NCBI RefSeq assembly: GCF_040581415.1
Contig: NZ_CP114014.1
Span: 4,216,001 to 4,280,000 of the forward strand
Direction of reading: 5' to 3'
DNA: 64,000 bases
From: Paraconexibacter sp040581415
Lineage (GTDB): Bacteria; Actinomycetota; Thermoleophilia; Solirubrobacterales; Solirubrobacteraceae
Positions 17,221 to 25,604 of this stretch are shown in pieces (within the stretch, counting starts at the first letter, position 1; every line of letters begins with the position of its first letter). The notes under the pieces are model-generated. The model had not been told where the DNA came from. It did not search any database and worked only from the letters and a program-made list of their open reading frames with translations. The position numbers and the translations under genes were made by a program.

Positions 17221-17255
17221 GCGGCCCAAAGCTCCTCATGGGAGCTCTGGGCCGC
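17221..17255. terminator. Bidirectional terminator hairpin
   Basis: GCGGCCCA-AA-GCTCC pairs with GGAGC-TC-TGGGCCGC around a 5-nt loop (13 paired bases with one 2x2 internal mismatch) between two convergent genes. There is no T-run. Confidence 0.65.
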
Positions 17256-17280
17256 AGGCCGCCGCCGACGTCGTGTGAGG

Positions 17281-17943
17281 TCAGGCGCGGGCGACGACGA
17301 CCGTCCGGTCGACCTCGTCCGTGATCCGCCAGCCCGGCAGTGCTTCCGGGCCGCGGAACAGCGTGTCCGCGACGGCCGTCGGGCCTGGGAGCCCTCGGCC
17401 GCCCGGCCGGCCGAGGCGCGCGTCGTGGATGAGGACGACACCGTCCGCCGACACCTTGTCGTGGAACCCGTCCCAGTCCCGGCGACAGCCGGCCTCGGAG
17501 TGGTCGCCGTCGATGAACAGCAGGTCGATGGGCTCGAGCCACGTCGACGCGAGGTCCTGGCTGAGCGCGACGTGCCAGTGGACGTTCACGGTGCCTGACG
17601 TGCGCCGGCGGGCGGCACGGGCGACGACGCGCCTGGTCGCCTGCTCCAGCGCGCCCCAGCCCGCGGGCAGTGCGTCGGGGTGCTCGCCGAACGGGTCGAC
17701 CAGGTGCAGGTCGGTCCCCGGGTCGACCCACCCTGCCAGCAGCGCGGCGGAGCCGCCCTCGTAGACGCCCAGCTCGACGACCCGGCGGCGACCGCGGGCC
17801 AGGCGCTGCAGCAGCGCCGCCTCGTCCTCGGAGTGCATGGCCCGCGGCGGGATGAGCCCTGAGCCGACCGCGAGCGCACGCAGCCGCACGTTGTGTTTCA
17901 GGCCGGCCGGGGTGGCACGGCGCAGGGCATGCGGGAGCTGCAC
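17281..17943 (-). CDS. Class I SAM-dependent methyltransferase (Methyltransf_24/CmcI-like)
   Basis: 220 residues from GTG 17943. VVELGVYEGGSAALLAGWV is the SAM-binding motif I, followed by an acidic strand end (LHLVDPF), and DLLFIDGDHSEAGCRRDWD is the IDGDHSY-like motif of the CmcI/RhmC-type methyltransferases. These usually modify sugars or secondary metabolites. It stands alone, with 325 bp of non-coding DNA upstream; the in-frame extension beyond 17943 crosses that repeat region and has no family features. Confidence 0.8.
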   Translation of the reverse strand: MQLPHALRRATPAGLKHNVRLRALAVGSGLIPPRAMHSEDEAALLQRLARGRRRVVELGVYEGGSAALLAGWVDPGTDLHLVDPFGEHPDALPAGWGALEQATRRVVARAARRRTSGTVNVHWHVALSQDLASTWLEPIDLLFIDGDHSEAGCRRDWDGFHDKVSADGVVLIHDARLGRPGGRGLPGPTAVADTLFRGPEALPGWRITDEVDRTVVVARA

Positions 17944-18268
17944 CGGGGCGAGGCTACCGAGCCGCCCTCGATTGCGGCCGCCGGCGGCCCTTCGCCGCCG
18001 ATCGAGGACAACGGCGCTGGTGAATGACGATCCACCAGGCTCCCACCCGTGCGACCCGCCAGTCACCCACCCCACTCGTGGTGAATGTCGGTCCACCAGG
18101 CCCGGAGCCGTGCGATCCACCACTGCCCCCCCCCCCGTGAAGTACGGCCACGCGAGAGCAGGCCAGAACGTGCGTGCGCAGTGCCGACAGGCCGCCTGCA
18201 ACGTGCCTCCCGCCGCGGGGAAGCGGCGCTGGTAGCGTCGCCGGCCGGCCTGCGGGGGCCGCACGACC
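17944..18268. other. Intergenic region with direct repeats and a C11 homopolymer
   Basis: A 325-bp gap between divergent genes. No ORF here looks real. It contains two imperfect copies of a 46-bp unit (listed separately) and a run of eleven C (18126-18136) just beyond the second copy. It must also contain the promoters for the methyltransferase (minus) and the M15-like peptidase (plus). Confidence 0.6.
18019..18125. repeat. Imperfect tandem-spaced direct repeat (two copies of about 46 bp, 61 bp apart)
   Basis: Copy 1 starts at 18019 and copy 2 at 18080. Both begin GGTGAATG, share TCCACCAGGC eleven bases later, then CCGTGCGA followed by CC-x-CCA. Spacing start to start is 61 bp. Possible explanations are regulator binding sites or a short interspersed repeat family. 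Confidence 0.65.
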
Positions 18269-19429
18269 ATGGTCCCCTCCGCTCCCTCCCCCCGCCGCTC
18301 CCGCGCTGCCCAACGCGCCGCGATGGCCGTCGCGATCGCCGCGCTCGTGCTGGCCGCCGCGCCGTCCGGCCGGACCGGCGACGCCGCCTCCGCGGCCGAC
18401 GTGCAGCAGCAGATCGAGTCCTCGTCCGCGAAGGACCGCCGCCTGCGGCAGAGCATCGCGGCGAACCAGGAGCACGCCCAGGGCTTCGCCGGGCGGATCG
18501 GCGACCTGCGGCAGCGGCTCGACGGCCTGCAGACCGTGCTCACCGGGGAGCGGCACGAGCTCGCCTCGCTCCAGCGTGAGCTCCGCGGCACGCGCGCCCG
18601 CCTCGTCGTGCTCAGGCAGAGCTACGTGCGGGACCGCCGTGTCCTGGCCCGGCAGCTCGTCAGCCAGTACGAGGCGCCCAGGCCGGACCTCGTGAGCGTC
18701 GTGCTCCAGGCGCACGGCTTCGCCGAGCTGCTCGAGACCGCCGACCGCTTCAAGGCCGTCGCCGACCACAACGCGATGGTCGCCGGGCGGGTCCGCACCG
18801 CCCGCCGGCTCGTCGGGCGCCAGGCCACGCGGCTGACCGACCTCGAGGCCCGTCAGGCGCGGACCACAGGTGCGCTGTCGGCCCAGCGCGACCAGGTGGC
18901 CCAGCTGAAGCTCGCGGTCGTAGAGCGGCAGCTGGTCTACCTCCGCGCGCAGCACCGGCAGCGCGCCCAGCTGACCGGCCTGCGGGCGCGGCGCGGCCGG
19001 CTCCGGCGGCAACTCGCGAAGCTGCAGGCCACCCAGGGAGCGGCGATTCCCGGCTCCGGCGCGGCGGGCACCGGGCCTGGCCTGCCCACCGGCGGTGCAC
19101 CCGCCTGGTCCCCCCACGCCGGCGCCTACGGGTTCTTCCAGGCGGCCGGGACCAACTACAGCGTCGGGGACACGCCGCGCATCGCCGCGCGCCTGGACTA
19201 CATGGGCAAGGCGCTCCACCTGCACCTGATCGGACTGTCCGGATACCGCACGCCGCAGCACTCCGTCGAGGTCGGAGGCTTCGCGAACGACCCGCACACG
19301 AAGGGACAGGCGTCGGACACACCTGGCCTGGAGGGCGTTCCCGAGGCGACGCTGAACGCCTACGGCCTGACCCGGCCGTTCGGCGGCGTGGCGGAGCTGG
19401 ACCACGTCCAGCTCGTCGGATCGATCTGA
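18269..19429 (+). CDS. Secreted coiled-coil protein with M15-like D,D-/L,D-carboxypeptidase domain
   Basis: 386 residues. N-terminal signal or membrane segment (about 16-35), two long charged coiled-coil stretches (about 45-110 and 145-250, rich in Gln, Arg and Leu as in PcsB/RipC-type wall proteins), a Gly/Ala linker, and a C-terminal domain (about 285-386). That domain has SGYRTPQHS, H343-x2-G-x-A-x-D350 and E376-x-x-H379, the M15 zinc-site pattern. I infer peptidoglycan peptide cleavage regulated through the coiled coil. ATG 18269. The upstream gap contains the direct repeats and C11 tract. Confidence 0.75.
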   Translation: MVPSAPSPRRSRAAQRAAMAVAIAALVLAAAPSGRTGDAASAADVQQQIESSSAKDRRLRQSIAANQEHAQGFAGRIGDLRQRLDGLQTVLTGERHELASLQRELRGTRARLVVLRQSYVRDRRVLARQLVSQYEAPRPDLVSVVLQAHGFAELLETADRFKAVADHNAMVAGRVRTARRLVGRQATRLTDLEARQARTTGALSAQRDQVAQLKLAVVERQLVYLRAQHRQRAQLTGLRARRGRLRRQLAKLQATQGAAIPGSGAAGTGPGLPTGGAPAWSPHAGAYGFFQAAGTNYSVGDTPRIAARLDYMGKALHLHLIGLSGYRTPQHSVEVGGFANDPHTKGQASDTPGLEGVPEATLNAYGLTRPFGGVAELDHVQLVGSI

Positions 19430-19438
19430 GCCGGGCGC

Positions 19439-19816
19439 TCAGCGGTGCGAGCGACGCCGGTCCTGCGCGAGCAGCGACGGCCGGCCGCCCCGGGAGGACA
19501 GCGGACGCGGAACCCGCCGCGCGGCTGCGGCCTCTGCACGGCTGCGCGCTGCGGCGGCCGCGTTGGCCACCGCGAGTGCCTCGCGCTCCGCCTCGGCAGC
19601 TGCTTCCGCCTCGGCGGCGTCGCGCGCATCGCGGTAGGCCCGCGACCCGCGGATCGTGCGGTCCAGGACGAACAGGAACGCCATGACCCACACGACCTGC
19701 AGCGCGACGAGGAACACATCGGCCCCGTCCTCCGACAGCCGCGTGAGCAGCCACACCTCGAGGATCGGCAGCGCGTAGGCCACCGCACCGAACCACCCGA
19801 GGCGCGTCGTCAGCAT
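19439..19816 (-). CDS. Small membrane protein with Ala/Glu-rich cytoplasmic tail
   Basis: 125 residues. Two hydrophobic helices (about 8-26 and 33-53) are followed by a 60-residue Ala/Glu/Arg-rich helix (RDAAEAEAAAEAEREAL) likely to form a coiled coil, and a basic C-terminus (LLAQDRRRSHR). The start at ATG 19816 gives a typical positive-inside N-terminus. I do not recognise a family. It is convergent with the M15-like gene with 9 bp between the stops. Confidence 0.65.
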   Translation of the reverse strand: MLTTRLGWFGAVAYALPILEVWLLTRLSEDGADVFLVALQVVWVMAFLFVLDRTIRGSRAYRDARDAAEAEAAAEAEREALAVANAAAAARSRAEAAAARRVPRPLSSRGGRPSLLAQDRRRSHR

Positions 19817-19856
19817 CGCGGACGGACTCTATTCGACGGCGGAAGCGAGGGCCGCG

Positions 19857-20291
19857 TCAGACCGCGTCGACGCTGCCGGCCGGGCGGACGGCGTCGGGGA
19901 CGCCGGCCTCCCAGTCCACGCCCGCGCCGCCCAGACCGGCCGACTTGAGCACCTTCAGGGACAGCAGCGCGCACTTCATCCGCGTCGCCGAGATCTCGAT
20001 CCCGAGCAGGTCCAGGACGAACGACTTCTCGAGCGACAGCAGGTCGTCGACCTTCATCCCGATGACCTCATCGGAGGCCATCGAGGCGGACGCCTGCGAG
20101 ATGGCGCAGCCGTGGCCGTCGAACCGGATGTCCTCGATGACGCCGCCCTCGCCGACGCGGAGCATGACCTTCAGCTCGTCGCCGCACAGCGGGTTGTTGT
20201 CCTCGGCCTCGAGGTCGGGATCCTCCATCGGGCCCCAGTGGTGGGGCCGCTTGTAGTGCTGGAGGATCTCCTCGCGGTACATGTCGTCCAT
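19857..20291 (-). CDS. sufU: SufU-type Fe-S assembly / sulfur transfer protein
   Basis: 144 residues from ATG 20291 (MDDMYREEILQHYKRPHHWG). The zinc/sulfur-acceptor ligands of SufU are in place: C36-G-D38, C62 in DGHGCAISQAS, and C107 in RMKCALL. The extra residues around EKSFVLDLLGIEIS distinguish SufU from IscU. It accepts persulfide sulfur from SufS. Normally sufU is immediately downstream of sufS; here an AsnC regulator and an EamA transporter lie between them. Confidence 0.93.
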   Translation of the reverse strand: MDDMYREEILQHYKRPHHWGPMEDPDLEAEDNNPLCGDELKVMLRVGEGGVIEDIRFDGHGCAISQASASMASDEVIGMKVDDLLSLEKSFVLDLLGIEISATRMKCALLSLKVLKSAGLGGAGVDWEAGVPDAVRPAGSVDAV

Positions 20292-20321
20292 AGTCCGCCT
20301 CACTGTAGCCCGGCGGGGTCC

Positions 20322-21191
20322 TCAGCCCGGCGCCCGGTGCAGTCCGACGCCGGCGATGACGAGCGCCACCCCGGTCAGCTCGGCCACCGTCGGCAGCTGT
20401 GCCAGGACGACGATGCCGATCACCGTAGCGACCGCCGGCAGCAGGGCGACCAGCAGGGCGTAGGTCGCGCGGGCGAGCCGGGCCAGGGCGAGCTGGTCGC
20501 AGACGTACGGGATCACGGACGACGACACGCCGACGCCGAGCCCAGCGAGCAGCGCGACGGGGTCCCCCAGCGTCGGCAGCGCGGCCACCGCGCCGATCGG
20601 CGTGATGACGACGGCGGCCACCAGCATCGCGGCCGCGAGGCCGTCGATCCCGCTCACCGCGTCGCGCTTGGCGACGCGATCGGCCAGGACGATGTACGTG
20701 GCGAACAGCGCGGCGTTGGCGAACGCGAACGCCAGGCCGACCGGCGCGCTCGCGAACTGCACACCGGTGAGGAGGTACACGCCGGCGACAGCGCACCCGA
20801 GCGCGGCGGCGTTGCGTCCCGTGCGCGCGCCGAGCGCGGCCAGCACGATCACCGGCAGGAACTCGACAGCGGCCACGGTCCCGAGGGGGAGCCGGTCGAT
20901 CGCGGTGTAGAAACAGGCGTTCATCAGCGCGAGGACGGCTCCCCAGGCGAGCAGCAGCCGGCGCCCCGCGTCGTCCTGCGCGCGGTAGGCACGCCACGGC
21001 CGCCGCCAGGCCGCGAAGATCAGCGCCGCCGCGACGATGCGCAGCCAGGCCACGCCGAGCACGTCGACCCGCGCGAACAGCAGGACCGCGAACGCCGGTC
21101 CCAGATAGTGGAAGAAGGCGCTGACGACGAACCAGACGTGCGGGGGAACGGTCACGGCGGGCGCGGCGGCCGGTGGGTCGAGTGCGTTCAC
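20322..21191 (-). CDS. EamA/RhtA-family DMT transporter
   Basis: 289 residues with about ten hydrophobic helices and two EamA repeats, starting from GTG 21191. WRAYRAQDDAGRRLLLAWG and FYTAIDRLPLGTVAAVEFLPVI match the threonine/homoserine exporter (RhtA) subgroup. It is divergent from an Lrp/AsnC regulator 85 bp away, the classical arrangement for an amino-acid exporter controlled by its neighbour. It lies 30 bp upstream of sufU on the same strand, so sufU may be read from its transcript. Confidence 0.88.
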   Translation of the reverse strand: MNALDPPAAAPAVTVPPHVWFVVSAFFHYLGPAFAVLLFARVDVLGVAWLRIVAAALIFAAWRRPWRAYRAQDDAGRRLLLAWGAVLALMNACFYTAIDRLPLGTVAAVEFLPVIVLAALGARTGRNAAALGCAVAGVYLLTGVQFASAPVGLAFAFANAALFATYIVLADRVAKRDAVSGIDGLAAAMLVAAVVITPIGAVAALPTLGDPVALLAGLGVGVSSSVIPYVCDQLALARLARATYALLVALLPAVATVIGIVVLAQLPTVAELTGVALVIAGVGLHRAPG

Positions 21192-21233
21192 GTCGACACA
21201 TGGTCGAGCACCGACGCGGCCCCGGACAGCCAT

Positions 21234-21274
21234 GATCGACGGCATCTCGGCCCGCTGGCCATAAGATCGACGGC
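21234..21274. promoter_or_regulatory. Helically phased direct repeat in the AsnC/EamA intergenic region
   Basis: GATCGACGGC occurs at 21234-21243 and 21265-21274, 31 bp apart, close to three helical turns. Lrp/AsnC proteins bind several phased sites, so this may be an autoregulatory site. The second copy sits directly before the AsnC start; a TAAGAT hexamer overlapping its left edge could be a -10 box. Confidence 0.3.
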
Positions 21275-21276
21275 CC

Positions 21277-21747
21277 ATGGTGACGATCACCGACGACGGT
21301 CTGCTGGACGCGACGAACCTCCGCGTGCTTGCCGAGCTCCAGGACGACGCGCGGGTCTCGATGGCCGAGCTCGGCCGGCGCGTCGGGCTGTCGTCCCCCG
21401 CCGTCGCCGAACGGGTCCGCCGCCTCGAGTCCGCCGGTGTCATCACCGGCTACCGCGCACAGGTGGACCCGCGCCGGATCGGATACGGGTTCGGCGTCCA
21501 CGTGCGGATCCGGCCGTCGCCGCGCCTGCTGGCGGACGTCGCGCAGCTGGCCCGCGACACGCCCGAGGTCGTGGAGTGCCACCGCGTCACCGGCGACGAC
21601 TGCTACGTGATGACGGCGTACGTCCGGGACGTCGAGCACCTGGAGCGACTGATCGACGCGTTCGCCGCGTTCGGGCAGACGACGAGCGCGATCATGCAGT
21701 CCTCCCCCGTCCCGCGGCGCGGGATCGACGTGGACGCGGTCGGGTAG
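21277..21747 (+). CDS. Lrp/AsnC-family transcriptional regulator
   Basis: 156 residues. The N-terminal helix-turn-helix (LQDDARVSMAELGRRVGLSSPAVAERVRRLESAGVI, about 20-57) and the alpha/beta RAM ligand domain (PEVVECHRVTGDDCYVMTAYV) are both complete. Such proteins sense amino acids and form octamers. It is divergent from an EamA exporter gene, its probable target. Its stop (21747) abuts the stop of the convergent sufS gene (21748), so there is no room for a separate terminator. Confidence 0.92.
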   Translation: MVTITDDGLLDATNLRVLAELQDDARVSMAELGRRVGLSSPAVAERVRRLESAGVITGYRAQVDPRRIGYGFGVHVRIRPSPRLLADVAQLARDTPEVVECHRVTGDDCYVMTAYVRDVEHLERLIDAFAAFGQTTSAIMQSSPVPRRGIDVDAVG

Positions 21748-22974
21748 TCAGTCCCCGAAGAGCTCGATCACGCGGCCGAGGCCGGCGATCATCTGGTCGA
21801 CGTCGGCGGTGCTGTTGTGGACGCCGAACGAGGCGCGCGTGCTCGCGGCGATGCCGAGCCGCTTCATCAGCGGCTGGGCGCAGTGGTGACCGGCCCGGAC
21901 GCAGACCCCGCGCCGGCCGAGGATCTCGGCGATGTCGTGCGGGTGCGCGCAGTCCAGGTGGAAGGACACGAGCCCGCCCCGGGCCGCCGCGTCGAGCGGG
22001 CCATGGATCGTCAGGCCCGGCACGTCGGCCAGCTGCGTCAGCGCGTACGCCGTCACGTCGAGCTCGTGGGCACGCACCGCGTCCAGGCCCCCGAGGCCCT
22101 CCAGGAACGTGAGCGCCGCGCCCATCCCGATCGCCTCGGCGATGGGCCCCGTCCCGGCCTCGAACTTCCCGGGCAGCTCGGCCCAGGTCGACTTCTCGAT
22201 GGTGACCGTGCTGATCATGTGGCCGCCGCCGATGAACGGCGGCATCGCCTCCAGCAGCTCGCGGCGGCCGTGCAGGATCCCGATCCCGGTCGGCCCGTAC
22301 GCCTTGTGCGCGGTCCAGACGTAGAAGTCCGCGTCGATGGCCGCGGCGTCGACGGCCATCTGCGGGACGGCCTGCGTCCCGTCCACCAGCACCACGGCGC
22401 CGGCGGAGTGGGCCCGGGCGACGATGTCCTGCACCGGGTTGATCGTCCCAAGGACGTTCGACACGTGCGCGACGGCGACGAGCTTCACGTCGCCGACCGC
22501 GAGCTCGGCGTCGAGCGCATCGAGGTCCAGCAGGCCGTCGTCCGTGACCGGGACGGCCGCCATCGTCGCACCGGTCATCTCGCACGCGAGCTGCCAGGGG
22601 ACGATGTTGGAGTGGTGCTCCATGACGGTGACCAGGACGCGGTCGCCGGGCCTCAGGTTGGTGCGCGCCCAGGTGTAGGCGACGAGGTTCGTGGCCTCCG
22701 ACGCGTTGCGCGTGAAGATCGTCTCGTCCACGCCCCAGCCCACGAGCGCCGCAGCCTGACCGCGGGCGTTCTCGTAGAGCTCGGTCGCCTCCTCGGCGAG
22801 CGGGTAGACGCCGCGGTGCACCGAGGCCCGGTGCGCGCGGTAGTAGTCGTCCATCGCCGCCAGCACGGGCAGCGGGGTCTGCGAGGTCGCCGCGCTGTCC
22901 AGGTAGACGAGGCCGTCCCGCTCCAGCGTGGGGAAGGCGCCGGAGACGTCGAACCCGGAGGCGGCGACGGTCAT
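21748..22974 (-). CDS. sufS: Cysteine desulfurase SufS (group II)
   Basis: 408 residues. The PLP Schiff-base lysine is K224 in VWTAHKAYGPTG. MEHHSNIVPWQ and DGTQAVPQMAVD are standard PLP contacts, and RAGHHCAQPL carries the active-site Cys (around residue 364) in the RxGHHCA form of group II enzymes. It removes sulfur from cysteine and passes it to SufU. Its ATG overlaps the end of sufC by 4 bp. Confidence 0.96.
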   Translation of the reverse strand: MTVAASGFDVSGAFPTLERDGLVYLDSAATSQTPLPVLAAMDDYYRAHRASVHRGVYPLAEEATELYENARGQAAALVGWGVDETIFTRNASEATNLVAYTWARTNLRPGDRVLVTVMEHHSNIVPWQLACEMTGATMAAVPVTDDGLLDLDALDAELAVGDVKLVAVAHVSNVLGTINPVQDIVARAHSAGAVVLVDGTQAVPQMAVDAAAIDADFYVWTAHKAYGPTGIGILHGRRELLEAMPPFIGGGHMISTVTIEKSTWAELPGKFEAGTGPIAEAIGMGAALTFLEGLGGLDAVRAHELDVTAYALTQLADVPGLTIHGPLDAAARGGLVSFHLDCAHPHDIAEILGRRGVCVRAGHHCAQPLMKRLGIAASTRASFGVHNSTADVDQMIAGLGRVIELFGD

Positions 22975-23744
22975 GACGCGGCCGTGGCAGCGACCTGCGC
23001 CTCGACCCAGCCGTAGCCCTCGGACTCGAGGCGCTCGACCAGCTCCGGACCGCCCTCGTGGACGATGCGGCCCTGGTACATGATCGACACGCGCTCGGGC
23101 TTCACCATGTGCAGGATCCGCTGGTAGTGCGTGATGATCAGGACGCCGGTGCCGGCGGACTTCGCGACGGTGTTGATGCCTTCGGCGATGGTGTTCAGCG
23201 CGTCGATGTCGAGGCCGGAGTCGGTCTCGTCGAGCACCGCCATCGTCGGGCGCTGGAGCGCGAGCTGGAGCGTCTCCAGGCGCTTCTTCTCGCCACCGGA
23301 GAAGCCGTCGTTGAGGTAGCGCGAGGACCAGTTCTTCGGGACCTTGGTCAGTGCCATGGCCTCCTCGACGGTCTTGCGGAACTCCTTGAGGGAGATCTCG
23401 GGCTCGCCCTTGGCGACGCGGTGCGCGTTCATGACCGTGCGCAGGTACTTGGCGATCGTGACGCCGGGGATGGCGACCGGGTACTGGAACGCCATGAACA
23501 GGCCGAGCTGCGCGCGCTCGTCCGGCGACGCCTCGGTGATGTCCTCGCCGCCGTAGATGATCTGGCCCTCGGTCACCTCGAGCGACGGGTGGCCCATGAT
23601 CGCGTTCGCGAGCGTGGACTTGCCGGAGCCGTTCGGGCCCATGAGCGCGTGGATCTCACCGGGCTTGACGGTGAGATCCAGCCCGCGCAGGATCTGCTTG
23701 TCGTCGGCCTGGACGTGGAGGTTGCGGATCTCGAGCTGGGACAT
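22971..23744 (-). CDS. sufC: Fe-S assembly ATPase SufC
   Basis: 257 residues. Walker A GPNGSGKS (36-43), signature FSGGEKKRLE, Walker B AVLDETDSGLDIDAL, and ITHYQRIL H-loop mark the SufC subfamily of ABC ATPases. It energises the SufBC2D complex. It is the first gene after the Rrf2 regulator (64-bp gap) and is translationally coupled to sufS. Its partners SufB and SufD are encoded about 7 kb away on the same strand. Confidence 0.96.
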   Translation of the reverse strand: MSQLEIRNLHVQADDKQILRGLDLTVKPGEIHALMGPNGSGKSTLANAIMGHPSLEVTEGQIIYGGEDITEASPDERAQLGLFMAFQYPVAIPGVTIAKYLRTVMNAHRVAKGEPEISLKEFRKTVEEAMALTKVPKNWSSRYLNDGFSGGEKKRLETLQLALQRPTMAVLDETDSGLDIDALNTIAEGINTVAKSAGTGVLIITHYQRILHMVKPERVSIMYQGRIVHEGGPELVERLESEGYGWVEAQVAATAAS

Positions 23745-23808
23745 CGGTGTCAGGTGTCGCTTTCGGGTGTTCGGGGTCGGTCTTGCGGGAAGTGTGTGGG
23801 GCGGTGGC

Positions 23809-24339
23809 TCAGCCGGCCGCGATCGTCAGCGGCGCGCCCGTGTGGGCCGCGCCGCGGACCGGTGCGGTCTCGCGGGTCGCGAACGCCACGAGCTCGGCGA
23901 GCGTGGTCTGCGAGAGCTTCTCCATGACGCCGCCCTGAACCCGCATCCAGAGCAGCTTCGTGGCGCAGCCGTGGCCGCTGTCGCTTTCGTGGGAGCACAG
24001 CACACGCGGGCTGTCGGTGTCGTCCACGAAGCACGTCATGGGGGCGACGGCGCCCTCCAGCGCGACGATGACCTCGTCCATCGAGATCGTCGCCGGATCG
24101 CGCTTAAGGCGGTAGCCGCCGTGCGCGCCCCGCGTGGACTCGACGAGGTCGGCCTTCTTCAGCAGCGCGACGATGCGCTCGAGGTACGCGAGCGGCAGCC
24201 CCTCGGCGGCAGCGATCGCCTTGAGGGAGAGGACGGCACCGGCACCGGCGGCTTCGCCCTGCTCGGCGCCGTGGCGGCCGAGCTCGACGAGGAGCCGCAC
24301 GCCGTACTCCGCCTTCGTCGTGAAGATCATCGTCTTCAA
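23809..24339 (-). CDS. Rrf2-family regulator with three cysteines (IscR/SufR-like)
   Basis: 176 residues. N-terminal winged helix MIFTTKAEYGVRLLVEL with LSLKAIAAAEGLPLAYLERIVALLKKADLVESTRGAHGGYRL is the Rrf2 signature. Cysteines C103, C115 and C125 (x11 and x9 spacing) sit in the loop where IscR binds its [2Fe-2S] cluster. As the gene is directly upstream of sufC-sufS, it most likely senses Fe-S status and controls the suf genes. Start at ATG 24339, with ATG 24330 as the alternative. A TAGGAT hexamer 7 nt before the ATG would make the message leaderless. Confidence 0.9.
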   Translation of the reverse strand: MKTMIFTTKAEYGVRLLVELGRHGAEQGEAAGAGAVLSLKAIAAAEGLPLAYLERIVALLKKADLVESTRGAHGGYRLKRDPATISMDEVIVALEGAVAPMTCFVDDTDSPRVLCSHESDSGHGCATKLLWMRVQGGVMEKLSQTTLAELVAFATRETAPVRGAAHTGAPLTIAAG

Positions 24340-24382
24340 TCCTACCAGCGAGGTCGGAGATGGCCGGGGCGGCCGCAGTGGC

Positions 24383-25501
24383 TCAGGTGAGGGTCAGGTC
24401 GACGCCCCCGGCCACGCGCAGGCGCTCGCGCAGGACCGGGATCGCGATGTCCAGCGTGCCGAGGGGCAGGCTGATCGCCGCGCCGCCGGAGGTGCGGGCG
24501 TTGCGCCGCATCCGGCGCGTCAGCCAGGGCCGGTCCGGGTCCGTGTCCCGCCCTGCGGGCTCGTCCAGCCGGATCACGAGCGTGCGCACCCGGCGCTGCT
24601 GCACCCCTACGTTCACCCCTGCGATCGCCGGCCAGGGGATCGGGCCCTGCCCCATCACGGTCAGCCCGGCGGGGTCGACGACCAGCGGGTGGGGCGTCCG
24701 CGCCACCGTCCCCAGCTGGACGGCGACGACCGCCGCGAAGAGCAGCGCGATCGGGATGCCGATGAGCGCTGCACCGGCGACGGCCATGCCGGCTCCCGCC
24801 GCGACGAAGAGCAGCAGCAAGAGGGTGTTCAGCGCGACCCGGCTGCGCCGCCAGCCGACGGCCGTCCGCGGCCCGGGGAACGACAGCGTGCCGTCGGCCC
24901 CCGCCGGTGGCGGCGCCTCCTGCTCGACATGGGTGCGGAGCGCGTCGCGGCGCCGGGCCGTCCGGCGGACCGCCCGCCGCTTCACGCGGGCGGCGGCCTC
25001 CGGATAGATGCCGAGCGCCGCACCGAGCGCGATCAGGTCGCCGTCGCCGCCCGGCCCGTCGTACCCGGTCGCGGCCAGGAGCTCCGCCAGGACGCCCATC
25101 CACCCCATGACCACCAGCGTCGGCACGAGCTCCATGAGCATGCTGTCCTCGGCCTCCGCGTCGACCATCTCCCGCTCGAGCCGGGCCTCGAGCTCCGCGG
25201 TGCCGCGCGCGGCCAGGTCCCGGCGGGCGGCATCGTCGAGTGCCGGGTCGGCCAGCGCGTCCTCGAGCCGGCTCAGCCCGTCGTAGAAGCCTTCGTCGCG
25301 CTCGCTCGCCCGGGGCCGCAGGCGTCGCCGGACGAGGTAGTACGGCAGCACCGCGGCGGCGACGGCGACGACCGCCCCGAGCCATGCGGACGCCGACAGT
25401 TCGGCGATCCCGACGCCGGCGCCGATCGCGAGGACGGCCAGGACGGGCACGAGGATCAGCGGCAGCGTGCGCGCTGCCGTCTCCTCGTCCGCCGAGTCCA
25501 T
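24383..25501 (-). CDS. Membrane protein with C-terminal bacterial PH-like domain, function unknown
   Basis: 372 residues from ATG 25501. Hydrophobic helices at about 14-32 and 38-56, a soluble acidic region (65-200), a second helical pair (222-265), then a C-terminal segment (271-372, HPLVVDPAGLTVMGQGPIPW then AIAGVNV) whose G-L-x-V...I-P-W pattern resembles bacterial PH-like domains. No family name can be given. It is divergent from the desaturase gene with about 100 bp between starts. Confidence 0.7.
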   Translation of the reverse strand: MDSADEETAARTLPLILVPVLAVLAIGAGVGIAELSASAWLGAVVAVAAAVLPYYLVRRRLRPRASERDEGFYDGLSRLEDALADPALDDAARRDLAARGTAELEARLEREMVDAEAEDSMLMELVPTLVVMGWMGVLAELLAATGYDGPGGDGDLIALGAALGIYPEAAARVKRRAVRRTARRRDALRTHVEQEAPPPAGADGTLSFPGPRTAVGWRRSRVALNTLLLLLFVAAGAGMAVAGAALIGIPIALLFAAVVAVQLGTVARTPHPLVVDPAGLTVMGQGPIPWPAIAGVNVGVQQRRVRTLVIRLDEPAGRDTDPDRPWLTRRMRRNARTSGGAAISLPLGTLDIAIPVLRERLRVAGGVDLTLT

Positions 25502-25604
25502 GGACAGAGCATGCCGGGTCGATCGGCCGGTGCTCTGAGCTCCGGCCGGGGGGTATACCCCCGAATGGGTCGACAGCCGGGACGTGCGGGGTGACCATGA
25601 ACCC

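Noticed and set aside
18019..18125. CRISPR-like array
   Set aside because: Only two imperfect copies, 46 bp with a 15-bp gap; no further units and no cas genes nearby.
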